Below are positions 47,676 through 56,407 of a stretch of DNA of 64,000 nucleotides, piece after piece. Where the stretch lies: the NCBI RefSeq assembly GCF_024749165.1, contig NZ_CP087190.1:806001-870000 (forward strand). Direction: 5' to 3'. The translations under genes were made by a program, and so were the position numbers. The DNA is from Pseudomonas sp. B21-023 (lineage in GTDB: Bacteria; Pseudomonadota; Gammaproteobacteria; Pseudomonadales; Pseudomonadaceae). Below the pieces are notes generated by a model. It was not told the DNA's origin, made no database searches, and saw only the letters and a program-made list of their open reading frames with translations. Position 1 is the stretch's first letter. Every line of letters begins with the position of its first letter.

Positions 47676-48928
47676 TCAGCGAAGAACCCTTTGGCGGGCC
47701 CCGACACGCGGCCAGTGACCCGCAGGCGCTCAAGCGCGCCTTGCACCGGCACGTGATCGATGCCATCGAGGACAGCGGCCGCAATCTGCTGGAGGGCGCG
47801 CGGCCGGTGCTGGCGCAGTTCGTCCTCGAGCAGGTGGGTGACTATGTGGCGCGTCTGCGCCTGGCCCTGTCGCGCTACGAGATGGAGCGCCTGGCCGAGG
47901 AGATCGTCGACGAGCTCACCGGTTATGGTCCGCTGGAGGTGCTGCTGCGCGACCCGAGCGTGACCGAGATCCTGGTCAACGGCCCGTACCGGGTGTTCGT
48001 CGAGCGCTCTGGCTTGCTGCAGCAGACCGACCTGCGCTTCATCGACGCGCACCATGTCGAGCGGGTGATGCAGCGCATCCTGGCGCCCCTGGGCCGGCGC
48101 CTGGACGAGTCGTCGCCAATGGTCGATGCGCGCATGCCCGACGGCAGCCGGGTCAACGCGATCATCCCGCCGGTGGCCCTGGACGGGCCGTGCCTGTCGA
48201 TCCGCAAGTTTCGCCAGGACATGCTCAAGAGCGCCGACCTGCTGGCCACCCGGGCCATCGACCAGCCCATCTACGACTTTCTCGAACGCGCCGTGGGCCG
48301 GCGTTGCAACATCCTGGTCAGTGGCGGCACCGGCACCGGCAAGACCACCCTGCTCAATATCCTCAGCCAGATGATCGCGCCCCAGGAGCGCCTGGTGACC
48401 ATCGAGGACGTGGCCGAACTGCAGCTGCACCACCCCCATGTGGTACGCCTGGAAACCCGCCCGCCGAATGCCGAGGGCCACGGCGAGATCAAGGCCAGCG
48501 AGCTGATCCGCAATGCCCTGCGCATGCGCCCCGACCGCATCATCCTCGGCGAGATCCGCGGCGCCGAGGTGCTTGATGTGATGACCGCGATGAACACCGG
48601 CCATGACGGTTCGATGAGCACGGTGCACGCCAACACCGCCCAGGACGCCTTGCTGCGCCTGGAGACCCTGGTCGGCCTGACCGGCCGGCAGATTGCCGAG
48701 AAGACTCTGCGGCAGATGATCTGCGCCGCGCTGGACGTGGTGATCCAGCTGACCCGCCTGGCCGATGGCCGGCGCTGCGTCAGCGAGGTGCTGGAAGTGG
48801 TCGGGGTGCGTGACGATGTGTATGTCACCAACACCTTGTTCCGCCTGGACCGGCGCAGTGGCGAAGGCTTTCTGCGCGAGGCGCCGAACCCCGCCGGCGG
48901 CAAGCTGCGCCACGAAGGGGTGCTGTGA
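47672..48928 (+). CDS. tadA: TadA/CpaF-family secretion ATPase
   Basis: A 418-residue hexameric ATPase of the VirB11/CpaF class that drives pilus assembly. An N-terminal helical domain is followed by YGPLEVLLRDPSVTEILVNG, Walker A VSGGTGTGKTTLLN, IEDVAELQLHHPHVVRLETR, and the Walker B and His-box region RPDRIILGEIRGAEVLDVMT and GHDGSMSTVHANTA. ATG 47672 overlaps the tadZ stop as ATGA. Confidence 0.96.
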   Translation: MISEEPFGGPRHAASDPQALKRALHRHVIDAIEDSGRNLLEGARPVLAQFVLEQVGDYVARLRLALSRYEMERLAEEIVDELTGYGPLEVLLRDPSVTEILVNGPYRVFVERSGLLQQTDLRFIDAHHVERVMQRILAPLGRRLDESSPMVDARMPDGSRVNAIIPPVALDGPCLSIRKFRQDMLKSADLLATRAIDQPIYDFLERAVGRRCNILVSGGTGTGKTTLLNILSQMIAPQERLVTIEDVAELQLHHPHVVRLETRPPNAEGHGEIKASELIRNALRMRPDRIILGEIRGAEVLDVMTAMNTGHDGSMSTVHANTAQDALLRLETLVGLTGRQIAEKTLRQMICAALDVVIQLTRLADGRRCVSEVLEVVGVRDDVYVTNTLFRLDRRSGEGFLREAPNPAGGKLRHEGVL

Positions 48929-49806
48929 TGGGGCCGCTGCTGCTGGCCCTGTCGCCCCTGTGCCTGGGCATGGCCTTGCTGCTGTGGCGCCTGGGCCTGT
49001 ACAAGCGCGGCGAAGAGCGCATCCTCGACCGCATGGGCCGGGCCTACCGCGCCGTGCGCAGCGGCACGGCCCGGCGTGACTGGCTCGACCCGCTGTTGCA
49101 GCGGGCGGGGCTTGTCCATGCCGATTTCTCCCCACGGCCCTGGTTGCTGGGTTGGCTGGCGCTGACCGTACTGGCCGGCGTGCTGGCCGGCTGGGTGGCG
49201 GCGCTGATGGTGCTGGCCGGCCTGCCTCTGCTCGGCCACCTGTACCTGAGTTGGCGCTGCCGGCGGCGCCTGCAGCAGATCGTCCAGCAGTTGCCCGGCC
49301 TGCTCGACTACAGCGTGCGCAGCCTCAAGGCCGGGCGCACCCTCAACGAGGCGGTGCTCGGCGGCGTCGACAGCACCCGCGAGCCGTTGCGCTCGGCGAT
49401 GCTGCGGGTGCGGCGCAACGTGCAGCTCGGTGTGCCGCTGGAAGATGCCGTCAGCGAGTTCGCCGAACTCTACGGTCAGGCCGAACTGCGCATGTTCGCC
49501 CTGGGGCTGCGCATCAACCAGCGCCACGGCGGCAACGCCAGCGAACTGATGGAGAACCTGATCAAGCTGATCCGCGAACACGAGCAGGGCGACCGGCAAC
49601 TGCGCGCCATGACCGGCGAGACCCGCATCACCGCGTGGATCCTCGGCGCGCTGCCGCTGGTGATGGTCGGCTACTTCCTGTTCGCCAACCCCACCTACCT
49701 GCTGGCCATGTGGCGCGACGCCAGCGGCCAGATGATGCTGCTATTCGCCTTTGTCATGCAGGCGGTCGGCTGTCTGGTGCTGTGGCGCATGATGAGGAGC
49801 CTGTGA
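48928..49806 (+). CDS. tadB: TadB inner-membrane pilus platform protein
   Basis: A 292-residue type II/IV secretion F-family platform protein with membrane segments at both ends (LLLALSPLCLGMALLLW; LALTVLAGVLAGWVAALMVL; ILGALPLVMVGYFLF) and a central GspF domain (LPGLLDYSVRSLKAGRTLNE and RINQRHGGNASELMENL). ATG 48928 overlaps the last base of tadA. Confidence 0.94.
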   Translation: MGPLLLALSPLCLGMALLLWRLGLYKRGEERILDRMGRAYRAVRSGTARRDWLDPLLQRAGLVHADFSPRPWLLGWLALTVLAGVLAGWVAALMVLAGLPLLGHLYLSWRCRRRLQQIVQQLPGLLDYSVRSLKAGRTLNEAVLGGVDSTREPLRSAMLRVRRNVQLGVPLEDAVSEFAELYGQAELRMFALGLRINQRHGGNASELMENLIKLIREHEQGDRQLRAMTGETRITAWILGALPLVMVGYFLFANPTYLLAMWRDASGQMMLLFAFVMQAVGCLVLWRMMRSL

Positions 49807-49808
49807 CC

Positions 49809-50696
49809 ATGGCCTTGATGCTCAGCGCCCTGTGCCTGTTCGCCGCGTTCGCCCTGCTGGCCGCGCAGGCCATCGGCCAGTGGCGCGCTCGCCAGCGCGT
49901 GGCGCGGCGCCTGCAGGGGCGGCTGGACCGTGACGAGCGCCTGGGCGACTGGTTGCAGTGGCTGGGCAGCAGCCCCTGGGGGCGGCGCCTGCAACGGCTG
50001 GACGGCGAGACCCAGGCGCTGCTTGACCGCCTGGGCTGGCGGCGCAGCCGGCAACGCGCACTGTTCGCCGCCGTGCAGTTGGGCTTGCCGTTGCTGGCGG
50101 TGGGCGTGGCGCTGCTGTTGGTCCATGGCCTGCCCGGGGAAAACCGCGGGCACTGGGGCGTGCTGGTGCTCTGTGCGCTGGGCGCGGGCTACCTGTTGCC
50201 CAAGCGCCTGCTGGTCGTGGCGGCGGCCCGGCGTCAGCGGCGCATCGCCGAGGAGGTGAGCCTGCTGATTCCGTTGCTGCGCATCCTCTTCGAAACCGGG
50301 CTGGCGGTGGAGCAGGCCCTGCGCGTGCTGGCCCAGGAAGGCCGCAGCCTGGTGCCGAACATCAGCGACGAGTTGCGCCTGGTGTTGCAGCGGGTCGATT
50401 CCGGCCTGGCCCTGGGCCCGGAGCTGGAAAAGACCGCGCGCCTGCTGGCGGTGGACGAGTTCATCGACACCTGCGTCATCCTCCAGCAACTGCTGGTGCA
50501 GGGTAGTGGCTCGATGAAGTCGTTGCTGGCGCTCAAGGAACTGCTTGATGACCGGCGCCTGACCGGCCTGCAGGAGCGGGTGTCGAAGATGTCGGCGAAG
50601 ATGTCGGCGGTGATGATGCTGTTCCTGTTCCCGGCCCTGCTCATCGTTCTGGCCGGGCCAGGGTTTTCCGCCCTGGCGCGGGCCTTGGGTTCATAA
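49809..50696 (+). CDS. tadC: TadC inner-membrane pilus platform protein
   Basis: A 295-residue second platform subunit, with N-terminal and central membrane helices (GLPLLAVGVALLLVHGL), a GspF-type domain (LLIPLLRILFETGLAVEQAL and ILQQLLVQGSGSMKSLLALK) and a C-terminal helix (MMLFLFPALLIVLAG). It starts 2 bp after tadB and pairs with it in the membrane. A larger frame spanning tadB antiphase and tadC is an artefact upstream of this ATG. Confidence 0.93.
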   Translation: MALMLSALCLFAAFALLAAQAIGQWRARQRVARRLQGRLDRDERLGDWLQWLGSSPWGRRLQRLDGETQALLDRLGWRRSRQRALFAAVQLGLPLLAVGVALLLVHGLPGENRGHWGVLVLCALGAGYLLPKRLLVVAAARRQRRIAEEVSLLIPLLRILFETGLAVEQALRVLAQEGRSLVPNISDELRLVLQRVDSGLALGPELEKTARLLAVDEFIDTCVILQQLLVQGSGSMKSLLALKELLDDRRLTGLQERVSKMSAKMSAVMMLFLFPALLIVLAGPGFSALARALGS

Positions 50697-50733
50697 GCAT
50701 CGAACATTCGGGCATTGATAGGGGAGACGCACA

Positions 50734-51435
50734 ATGAAAGCCATCCTGACGTTCATCAGCCTGCTACTGCTCAGCGGCTGCGCCGGGCAGCCCCCCGAAG
50801 GCCTGGCGCGCCTGCTCGGCGGCGGCACCTGTGGCAAGCCCGACGCCGACCAGCAATTGAGCCTGGACATGGCCGACCAGATGATCAGCGAAGGTCGCCC
50901 GCACGCCGGGCTGGCCCACCTGGAGCAGTTGCCCGATCAGCTCGACCAGGTGCGCCTGCGCAAGGCCAAGGTGCTGCGCCTGCTCGGGCGCGCCGAGGCC
51001 GAACCGCTCTACCGCAGCCTGCTCGGCGGTTGCCTGGCCGCCGAAGGCGAGCACGGCCTGGGGCAACTGGCCTCGGCCCGTGGTGACGACCCCCAGGCCC
51101 TGCGCAACCTGCAACGGGCGGCGCGGCTGGCGCCCACCGACGAGAAGGTGCGCAACGACCTGGGTGTGGTGCAGATGAACCTGGGCAATCACCAACAGGC
51201 GCGTTTCGAATTTCTCACCGCCATCGAGCTCAAGGACGACAACCCGCTGCCGGCCATCAACCTGGTGACCTTGTCGCTGGTGCAGGACAACTGGCGCCAG
51301 GCGGAGGACCTGGTCAATCGCCTGCACCTGAAGCCCGAGCAGTTCGCCGAGGCCCAGGCCCGGGCGCAGCGCATTCTTGCCAACGGGCGTGGCCCGCTGG
51401 CCGCCACCGAATCCCCGGCCGCGGCCATCAACTGA
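50734..51435 (+). CDS. tadD: TadD-like TPR lipoprotein
   Basis: A 233-residue lipoprotein (lipobox LLLLSGC) with tetratricopeptide-type repeats between about 60 and 220, for instance HGLGQLASARGDDPQALRNL and APTDEKVRNDLGVVQMNLGN. This fits TadD/pilotin-like proteins needed for secretin assembly. It has its own RBS (GGGGAG) and follows tadC by 37 bp. Confidence 0.88.
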   Translation: MKAILTFISLLLLSGCAGQPPEGLARLLGGGTCGKPDADQQLSLDMADQMISEGRPHAGLAHLEQLPDQLDQVRLRKAKVLRLLGRAEAEPLYRSLLGGCLAAEGEHGLGQLASARGDDPQALRNLQRAARLAPTDEKVRNDLGVVQMNLGNHQQARFEFLTAIELKDDNPLPAINLVTLSLVQDNWRQAEDLVNRLHLKPEQFAEAQARAQRILANGRGPLAATESPAAAIN

Positions 51436-51447
51436 GCGGAGGTGAAC

Positions 51448-51708
51448 ATGTTCAAGCCCTGGATCGTCCTCGCCTGCCTGGCCACGCCACTGTTGGCGCT
51501 GGCCGAGGACCCGCCGCGCCAGCCGCGCCCGCAGACCGCCACCGAAGCCCTGTTGCAGGTGCAGGCGAGCAACCGCCAGGCGTCCAGCGTGCGCCAGGTG
51601 CAGACCGACAAGGAACGTGACCAGGCCATGCAGCGCTGGCTGGACAGCTACAAGTATCCGATCCCGGATTTCTACCGCTGGACCAAGATCAGTTCGTCGA
51701 ACAATTGA
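51448..51708 (+). CDS. DUF3613 family exported protein
   Basis: An 86-residue protein with a signal peptide (MFKPWIVLACLATPLLALA) and a short helical mature part ending DQAMQRWLDSYKYPIPDFYR, the conserved block of DUF3613 proteins that accompany Tad loci. ATG 51448 is preferred over the earlier GTG because GGAGG fits it. It is the last gene of the rightward tad operon; a REP pair follows. Function unknown. Confidence 0.85.
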   Translation: MFKPWIVLACLATPLLALAEDPPRQPRPQTATEALLQVQASNRQASSVRQVQTDKERDQAMQRWLDSYKYPIPDFYRWTKISSSNN

Positions 51709-51754
51709 GAGCGCACAGCTTGATACAGTCAGCAAAACGATAAGGGCCGCTCTG

Positions 51755-51855
51755 CGCCCCATCGCTGGCAAGCCAGCTCCCACAAGGGCCGCGCACTGCC
51801 TGAGGTTTGCGCAAATCTGTGGGAGCCGGCTTGCCGGCGATGGGGTGCGCAGCAG
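51755..51855. repeat. Inverted REP pair
   Basis: CGCTGGCAAGCCAGCTCCCAC (about 51762-51782) and GTGGGAGCCGGCTTGCCGGCG (about 51820-51840) face each other between the DUF3613 gene and the convergent LuxR-type regulator. Confidence 0.8.
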
Positions 51856-51888
51856 CCCCAGTAACGCTAGTTGGCGGTCGTCAGCAGT

Positions 51889-52665
51889 TCAATGGGTGGT
51901 AAAGCGTTGATGCACCGGCGAAGAACGTGGGGTCAGCGCCAGCGCCAGTTGCGTGCGGTTGTGCATGTGGGTCAGGCGCAGCACCTGGGACACGTACAGC
52001 TTCACCGTGTTCTCGGTGATGCCCAGTTCGCAGGCGATCTGGTAGTTGGTCTTGCCCTTGCTCACCAGCCGGGCGACTTCCAGTTGCCGCGGCGACAGCT
52101 TCTCGAACGCCGCCGGCAGCTCCGGCTCGCCTTCCTCGGTATCGCTGGCGCGCCGATGGGCGCCCTGGCCCCGGGCTTTTTCCAGGTCCTGGTAGAGGTC
52201 GTCGATGGACTCGGCCAGCTCCTGCAAACGCTGGTTGAGGCTGCCCAGTTCGCGGAAGTTGCGGCGCCGCTCCAGCAGCGCGGTCTCCTGGCGCCGCACG
52301 CCTTCGAGCAACTCGTCCAGGTCCATGGGTTTCTGGTAGTAGTCGGCGAAGCCCTCGCGCAGGGCGCGGATCACGTCCTGCTTGTCGGCGCGGCCGGTCA
52401 ACATGATCGCCTCGAACATGCGCTGCGGCCCGGCGATCTGCTTCAACGTGCGCACCAGTTCGATGCCATCGCGCTCGGGCATGTGCAGGTCGCACAGGAT
52501 CAGGCCGATGGTCTCGTCCGCCTTGAAGCAGTCGATGCCCTGGCCGGTGGAGTGGGCGGGGACACAACGGTAGCCCTCGCTTTCGAGGAATTCGCACAAC
52601 TCTTCGACGATCACTGGCTGGTCGTCGACCACCAGCACTTTCACCTCACTGACGGGTTTGTTCAC
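51889..52665 (-). CDS. LuxR/NarL-type response regulator
   Basis: A 258-residue regulator: receiver domain (VKVLVVDDQPVIVEEL, LILCDLHMPERDGIELV, YYQKPMDL), a helical linker (about 130-175) and a LuxR-type helix-turn-helix (LSPRQLEVARLVSKGKTNYQ and ACELGITENTVKLYVSQVLR). GTG 52665 is chosen because AGGGAG lies six bases upstream; the TTG two codons earlier is too close. It lies inside the Tad locus between tadD and the peptidase gene, so it is the likely transcriptional output for pilus control. Confidence 0.88.
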   Translation of the reverse strand: MNKPVSEVKVLVVDDQPVIVEELCEFLESEGYRCVPAHSTGQGIDCFKADETIGLILCDLHMPERDGIELVRTLKQIAGPQRMFEAIMLTGRADKQDVIRALREGFADYYQKPMDLDELLEGVRRQETALLERRRNFRELGSLNQRLQELAESIDDLYQDLEKARGQGAHRRASDTEEGEPELPAAFEKLSPRQLEVARLVSKGKTNYQIACELGITENTVKLYVSQVLRLTHMHNRTQLALALTPRSSPVHQRFTTH

Positions 52666-52784
52666 GATCAACTCCCTGTTGTATCGGCCCTGCTCCCGGG
52701 CCAGACGCTCTGGCAGTTAGAAAAGTAGTCGCACTTTGCCGTTATGTACATCGGTCCTACTCCATAATCCGACCCTTCGGTCGC

Positions 52785-53255
52785 TTATTGGATCCATACC
52801 GCTGTCAGAAGGAAGCCAGCGAGCACGTAGGGGGCAAAGGGCTGCTTGTCGCCGACCTGTTCGGCCAGCGCCTGCAGGCGCTTCTTCACCTTGGGGTTGA
52901 GCAGGGTCCACAGGCGCCGGCGGCCGAACATCCAGGCCAGGACGGTGACCCCGGCGCCGATGAAGGTGCCGAGCACGTACTGCGGGCTGGTGGCCAGGGC
53001 CAGGGCGCCCATCAGTTTCACGTCGCCGGCGCCGAAGCGGCCGAGCATGTAGCCGGGCAGGGTGAGCAGCATGACGATGGCCAGGCCCCAGCCGGCCTCG
53101 CTGGCGTCGGCGCCGATCCAGCTGCGTCCGGTGGCGAACAGCCAGGCCAGGGCGCACGCCGCGACGCCCAGGGTCAGGGCGTTGGATATTTGTCGTTCAC
53201 GGACATCTTGTTCGGTGCACAAGGCAAGCCACAGCAGGAGAACAATGCTTTGCAT
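52785..53255 (-). CDS. tadV: A24-family prepilin peptidase (TadV-like)
   Basis: A 156-residue polytopic membrane protease with the two catalytic aspartates in EQDVRERQISNALT and GRFGAGDVKLMGALAL. It is the short CpaA/TadV form without the N-methyltransferase domain. It would process Flp and the TadE/TadG-type pseudopilins here. ATG 53255 is used; the RBS is weak. It is divergent from the TadE-like gene. Confidence 0.92.
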   Translation of the reverse strand: MQSIVLLLWLALCTEQDVRERQISNALTLGVAACALAWLFATGRSWIGADASEAGWGLAIVMLLTLPGYMLGRFGAGDVKLMGALALATSPQYVLGTFIGAGVTVLAWMFGRRRLWTLLNPKVKKRLQALAEQVGDKQPFAPYVLAGFLLTAVWIQ

Positions 53256-53330
53256 TGGCAAAATGCCATCCCTATTCGTTGAACGGTTCTATGCTTTCAG
53301 ACAGGTCTCACAGTCAGGGTAGACGCGAAC

Positions 53331-53774
53331 ATGAAAGCAGGCCCGGCGGGACAACAAAAAGGCGCGGCTGCCATCGAGTTTGTCGCGGTATTCATGGTGT
53401 TTTTCGCGGTGTTCTACGGCCTGGTCAGCTACGCCTTGCCAATGCTCATGCTGCAGTCGTTCAACCAGGCCAGCAGCGAAGCGGTGCGACGTTGCGTGGC
53501 CGTGGACCCGAGCAGCCAGACCTACGAGCTGGACGTGCAGGGGCTGGCTCGCCAGGTGATCGGCCAGCAACTGGCGTGGATGCCCAATGCGCTGGGCTTC
53601 AATGTGAATACCGATACCCGGGTTACCGTGGGCACGGACAAGGTGCTGACGGTGGTGATCGACTATCCCCGCGAACGCCTCAATCGCGTCTTGCCGACGC
53701 TGTTGCTGCCCGTGATCGGTGACGTGCCCAAGCTGCCCGCGCGGTTGCAGGCCCAGGCGAGCCTGCAACTGTGA
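53331..53774 (+). CDS. TadE-like pseudopilin
   Basis: A 147-residue protein. A short leader ending QQKG is followed by AAAIEFVAVFMVFFAVFYGL, the TadE-type cleavage site and hydrophobic helix (G then AxxIEF). The mature part has one cysteine and no enzyme motif. Its stop overlaps the start of the histidine kinase by four bases (GTGA), so pseudopilin and kinase are translationally coupled. Confidence 0.85.
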   Translation: MKAGPAGQQKGAAAIEFVAVFMVFFAVFYGLVSYALPMLMLQSFNQASSEAVRRCVAVDPSSQTYELDVQGLARQVIGQQLAWMPNALGFNVNTDTRVTVGTDKVLTVVIDYPRERLNRVLPTLLLPVIGDVPKLPARLQAQASLQL

Positions 53775-56407
53775 GTGGTGGCTTGTTCGACCGCTGGTTC
53801 GCCGCGCCGGCCCCCGCCCAGGTGCCCGAGGCGACACCCGCCGTGGGCCTGCAACTGTGGCTCGACGACCAGGCGCGGGTGCTGCGCCTGGCCGGCCCGC
53901 TGCGCAGCCTGCTGGCATTGCCCGGCCAGGCTGGCGCGCGGGTGCACGACTACCTTGAGCGACACAGCTGGCTGGTGCTCGAAGGCCACCCCGCCGACTG
54001 GCAGGGGCAGCCACTGGACCTGGATTTCCATACGGTCATGGGCCACGCCCTGCATACCCGTGGCTGGCTGCAACGTCACGAGCAGGGCTGGATGCTGCAA
54101 CTGTTCGATATCGGCGACCTGCTCCGCGAACAGCGCTGGGATCGCCAGCGGCCGCTGCTCGGGGAGATCGGCCATGCCCTGCGCGAATGCGGTGCCGAGC
54201 GCCTGGCGCAGACGGTGCGCGAGCAGTTGCGCAGCCTCGCCGAGCACTGGCAGGCGGCCGCGCTGCGCCTGGTACTGCGCGAACCGGGCGGCTGGCGCCA
54301 CTTCGCCAGTAGCGACGATGCCTGGCCCTGGCCCGATGACCGTCGGTTGCGGGACAGACTGGACCAGTGGCCGACCCAGACCCTGATCGAGGTGCGCGAC
54401 GACCCTGAATTGCTCGCTCTGTGCGGAGGTGCCTCGCTGTTCCTGGTGCCCTATCGGCAAGGGCTGGAGGCCGAGGCCTGGATGTTGTGCGCCGGGGCGC
54501 ACCAGGTGCCTGCGGTCGACATGGCCATGGCCCTGGTGCGCAGCTTGACCGAGCCGCTGCTGGTACGTCATCGCCGCCAGCAACTGCAGCACCAGGCCCA
54601 TCACCTTGACGACCTGCAGCAGCAGTTGGGCGCGGGGTGGTGGGAGTGGCCGGCGCATGGCGACCTGCAACTGGACCCGGCCCTGGCCGCGACCTTGGGT
54701 CTCGACGGCCGGGTCGGGCTGGACCAGTGGCTTGCCCGCCTGCACCCGGCCGACCGCGAGCCGGCGCAGCTGGCCCTGGACCAGGCCCGTGCCGGGCAGG
54801 CATTGAGCCTGGGCGTGCGCCTGCTGGACCGTGACCCGCTCGTGGCGCCGCGCTGGTTCCATTGGGCCGGTCAAGGCCGGGGCGGCCAACTGCGCGGTTT
54901 CCTGCTCGATATCAGCGCCCTCAAGGCCCAGGAGCAGCAGGCCGGCGCGGCCCGGGCGCGGCTGGAGAACCTGATTGCCCGCTCACCCGCGGTGATCTAC
55001 GTGCAACGCTATGCCGAGGGCGCGCTGCACGGCGATTTCTACAGTGCCAGCCTGGCGCCGTTGCTGGGCTGGGAGGCCGACGGCGAACTCGCCCGCCAGC
55101 CGGGCCTGGCGGTGCACCCCGATGACCGGCCGCTGTGGCTGGAGCGCACCCGCAGCCTGCTGCGCGATGGCCTGGTGCGTTGCCGCTATCGCCTGCGTGA
55201 CCACCTTGGTGGTTACCACTGGATGCTCGATGAGGCCCGACTGCTGCGTGACGACCTCGGCCAGCCGCTGGAAGTGGTCGGCCTGTGGCTGGACGTCAGC
55301 GAAGCCACCGAGGCCGCCGAGCGCATGCGCCAGAGCGAGGAACGCTATCGGGTGCTGGTGGAGGACTCGCCGGCGATGATCTGCCGCTATCGCCCGGACC
55401 TCACCGTGCTGTTCGGCAACCGGCCGTTGGCCGATTACCTGGGTTGCACGCCCGAGCAGTTGCAGGGTGCCGACCTGGGCCAATGGTTGTCCGCCGACCA
55501 GCGCGATGCATTTCTTCAGCGCCTGCGGGCACTGACGCCCGAGCAACCGGTGAGCAGCGCGGAGATCTGCCTGCAGTTGCCTGGCCGTGAGCATGCCTGG
55601 TGGGTCTGGGCCGACCGCGGCCTGTTCGACGGCGAAGGCCGCCTGCTCGAGGTGCAGGCCGTGGGCCGCGACAACACCGAGGTGCGGCGCAGCCAGCAGC
55701 AGCTGTTGCAGGGTGCCAAGATGGCCACCCTCGGCGAGTTGGCCACCGGCCTGCTGCACGAGATCAACCAACCGCTCAACGTGATGCGCATGGCGGTGGT
55801 CAATGCGCTCAAGCGCCTGGAGAACGGCGCCGCCGATCCGGCCTACCTGGAGGACAAGTTGCGCCGAATCGAGGCGCAGGTAGCGCGCGCTGCCCGGCTG
55901 GTCGAGCACATGCGCGTATATGGCCGGCGTTCGACGGTCGAGTGCGAGCGCTTCGCCGCGTGGGGCGCGGTGCAGGGCGCCCGGGGGTTGCTCGAGGAGG
56001 GCTTGCGCGGCAAGGGCGTGGCGCTGCACCTCGAGTCGCCCGAGGCGATGCCGCAAGTGCTCGGGCATCAGGACCAGCTGGAGCAGGTGCTGATCAACCT
56101 GATGGTCAACGCCCGCGATGCCTTGCTCGAGCAACAGGTGGCGCAGCCCTGGATCCGCGTGCGCCAGGCGCTGCATGGTGAACGGCTGTGGCTGCTGGTG
56201 GAGGACAATGCCGGCGGCATCGATGCGCGGCTGCACGAGCGGATCTTCGAACCCTTTTTCACCACCAAGCCGGCCGGTGTTGGCACCGGCCTGGGGCTAT
56301 CGGTCAGCCACGGCATCGTCAGCCAGATGGGTGGCGAGCTGACGGTGAACAACACGCCCGAGGGCGCGTGCTTTCGCATCGAGCTGCCGGTTCACTGCAC
56401 CAGCTGA
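53771..56407 (+). CDS. Multi-PAS hybrid-less sensor histidine kinase
   Basis: An 878-residue kinase from GTG 53771. The first 270 residues have no recognised domain. Three PAS-like modules follow: about 285-375 (LAATLGLDGRVGLDQW), about 395-515 (with a PAC-like DHLGGYHWMLDEARLLRDDL) and about 520-640 (YRVLVEDSPAMICRYRPDL). HisKA has H663 in GLLHEINQPLNVMRM and HATPase_c has NLMVNARDALL, DNAGGID and GTGLGLSVSHGIV. It is soluble, with no membrane helices. It sits in the Tad locus near a REC-only protein and a LuxR-type regulator, its likely partners. The last 16 bases overlap the convergent TadG-like gene. Confidence 0.9.
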   Translation: MSGGLFDRWFAAPAPAQVPEATPAVGLQLWLDDQARVLRLAGPLRSLLALPGQAGARVHDYLERHSWLVLEGHPADWQGQPLDLDFHTVMGHALHTRGWLQRHEQGWMLQLFDIGDLLREQRWDRQRPLLGEIGHALRECGAERLAQTVREQLRSLAEHWQAAALRLVLREPGGWRHFASSDDAWPWPDDRRLRDRLDQWPTQTLIEVRDDPELLALCGGASLFLVPYRQGLEAEAWMLCAGAHQVPAVDMAMALVRSLTEPLLVRHRRQQLQHQAHHLDDLQQQLGAGWWEWPAHGDLQLDPALAATLGLDGRVGLDQWLARLHPADREPAQLALDQARAGQALSLGVRLLDRDPLVAPRWFHWAGQGRGGQLRGFLLDISALKAQEQQAGAARARLENLIARSPAVIYVQRYAEGALHGDFYSASLAPLLGWEADGELARQPGLAVHPDDRPLWLERTRSLLRDGLVRCRYRLRDHLGGYHWMLDEARLLRDDLGQPLEVVGLWLDVSEATEAAERMRQSEERYRVLVEDSPAMICRYRPDLTVLFGNRPLADYLGCTPEQLQGADLGQWLSADQRDAFLQRLRALTPEQPVSSAEICLQLPGREHAWWVWADRGLFDGEGRLLEVQAVGRDNTEVRRSQQQLLQGAKMATLGELATGLLHEINQPLNVMRMAVVNALKRLENGAADPAYLEDKLRRIEAQVARAARLVEHMRVYGRRSTVECERFAAWGAVQGARGLLEEGLRGKGVALHLESPEAMPQVLGHQDQLEQVLINLMVNARDALLEQQVAQPWIRVRQALHGERLWLLVEDNAGGIDARLHERIFEPFFTTKPAGVGTGLGLSVSHGIVSQMGGELTVNNTPEGACFRIELPVHCTS

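Noticed and set aside
49152..49808. Long plus-strand frame preceding TadC in the same phase
   Set aside because: It lies in a wrong phase inside tadB; only the part from ATG 49809 is TadC.
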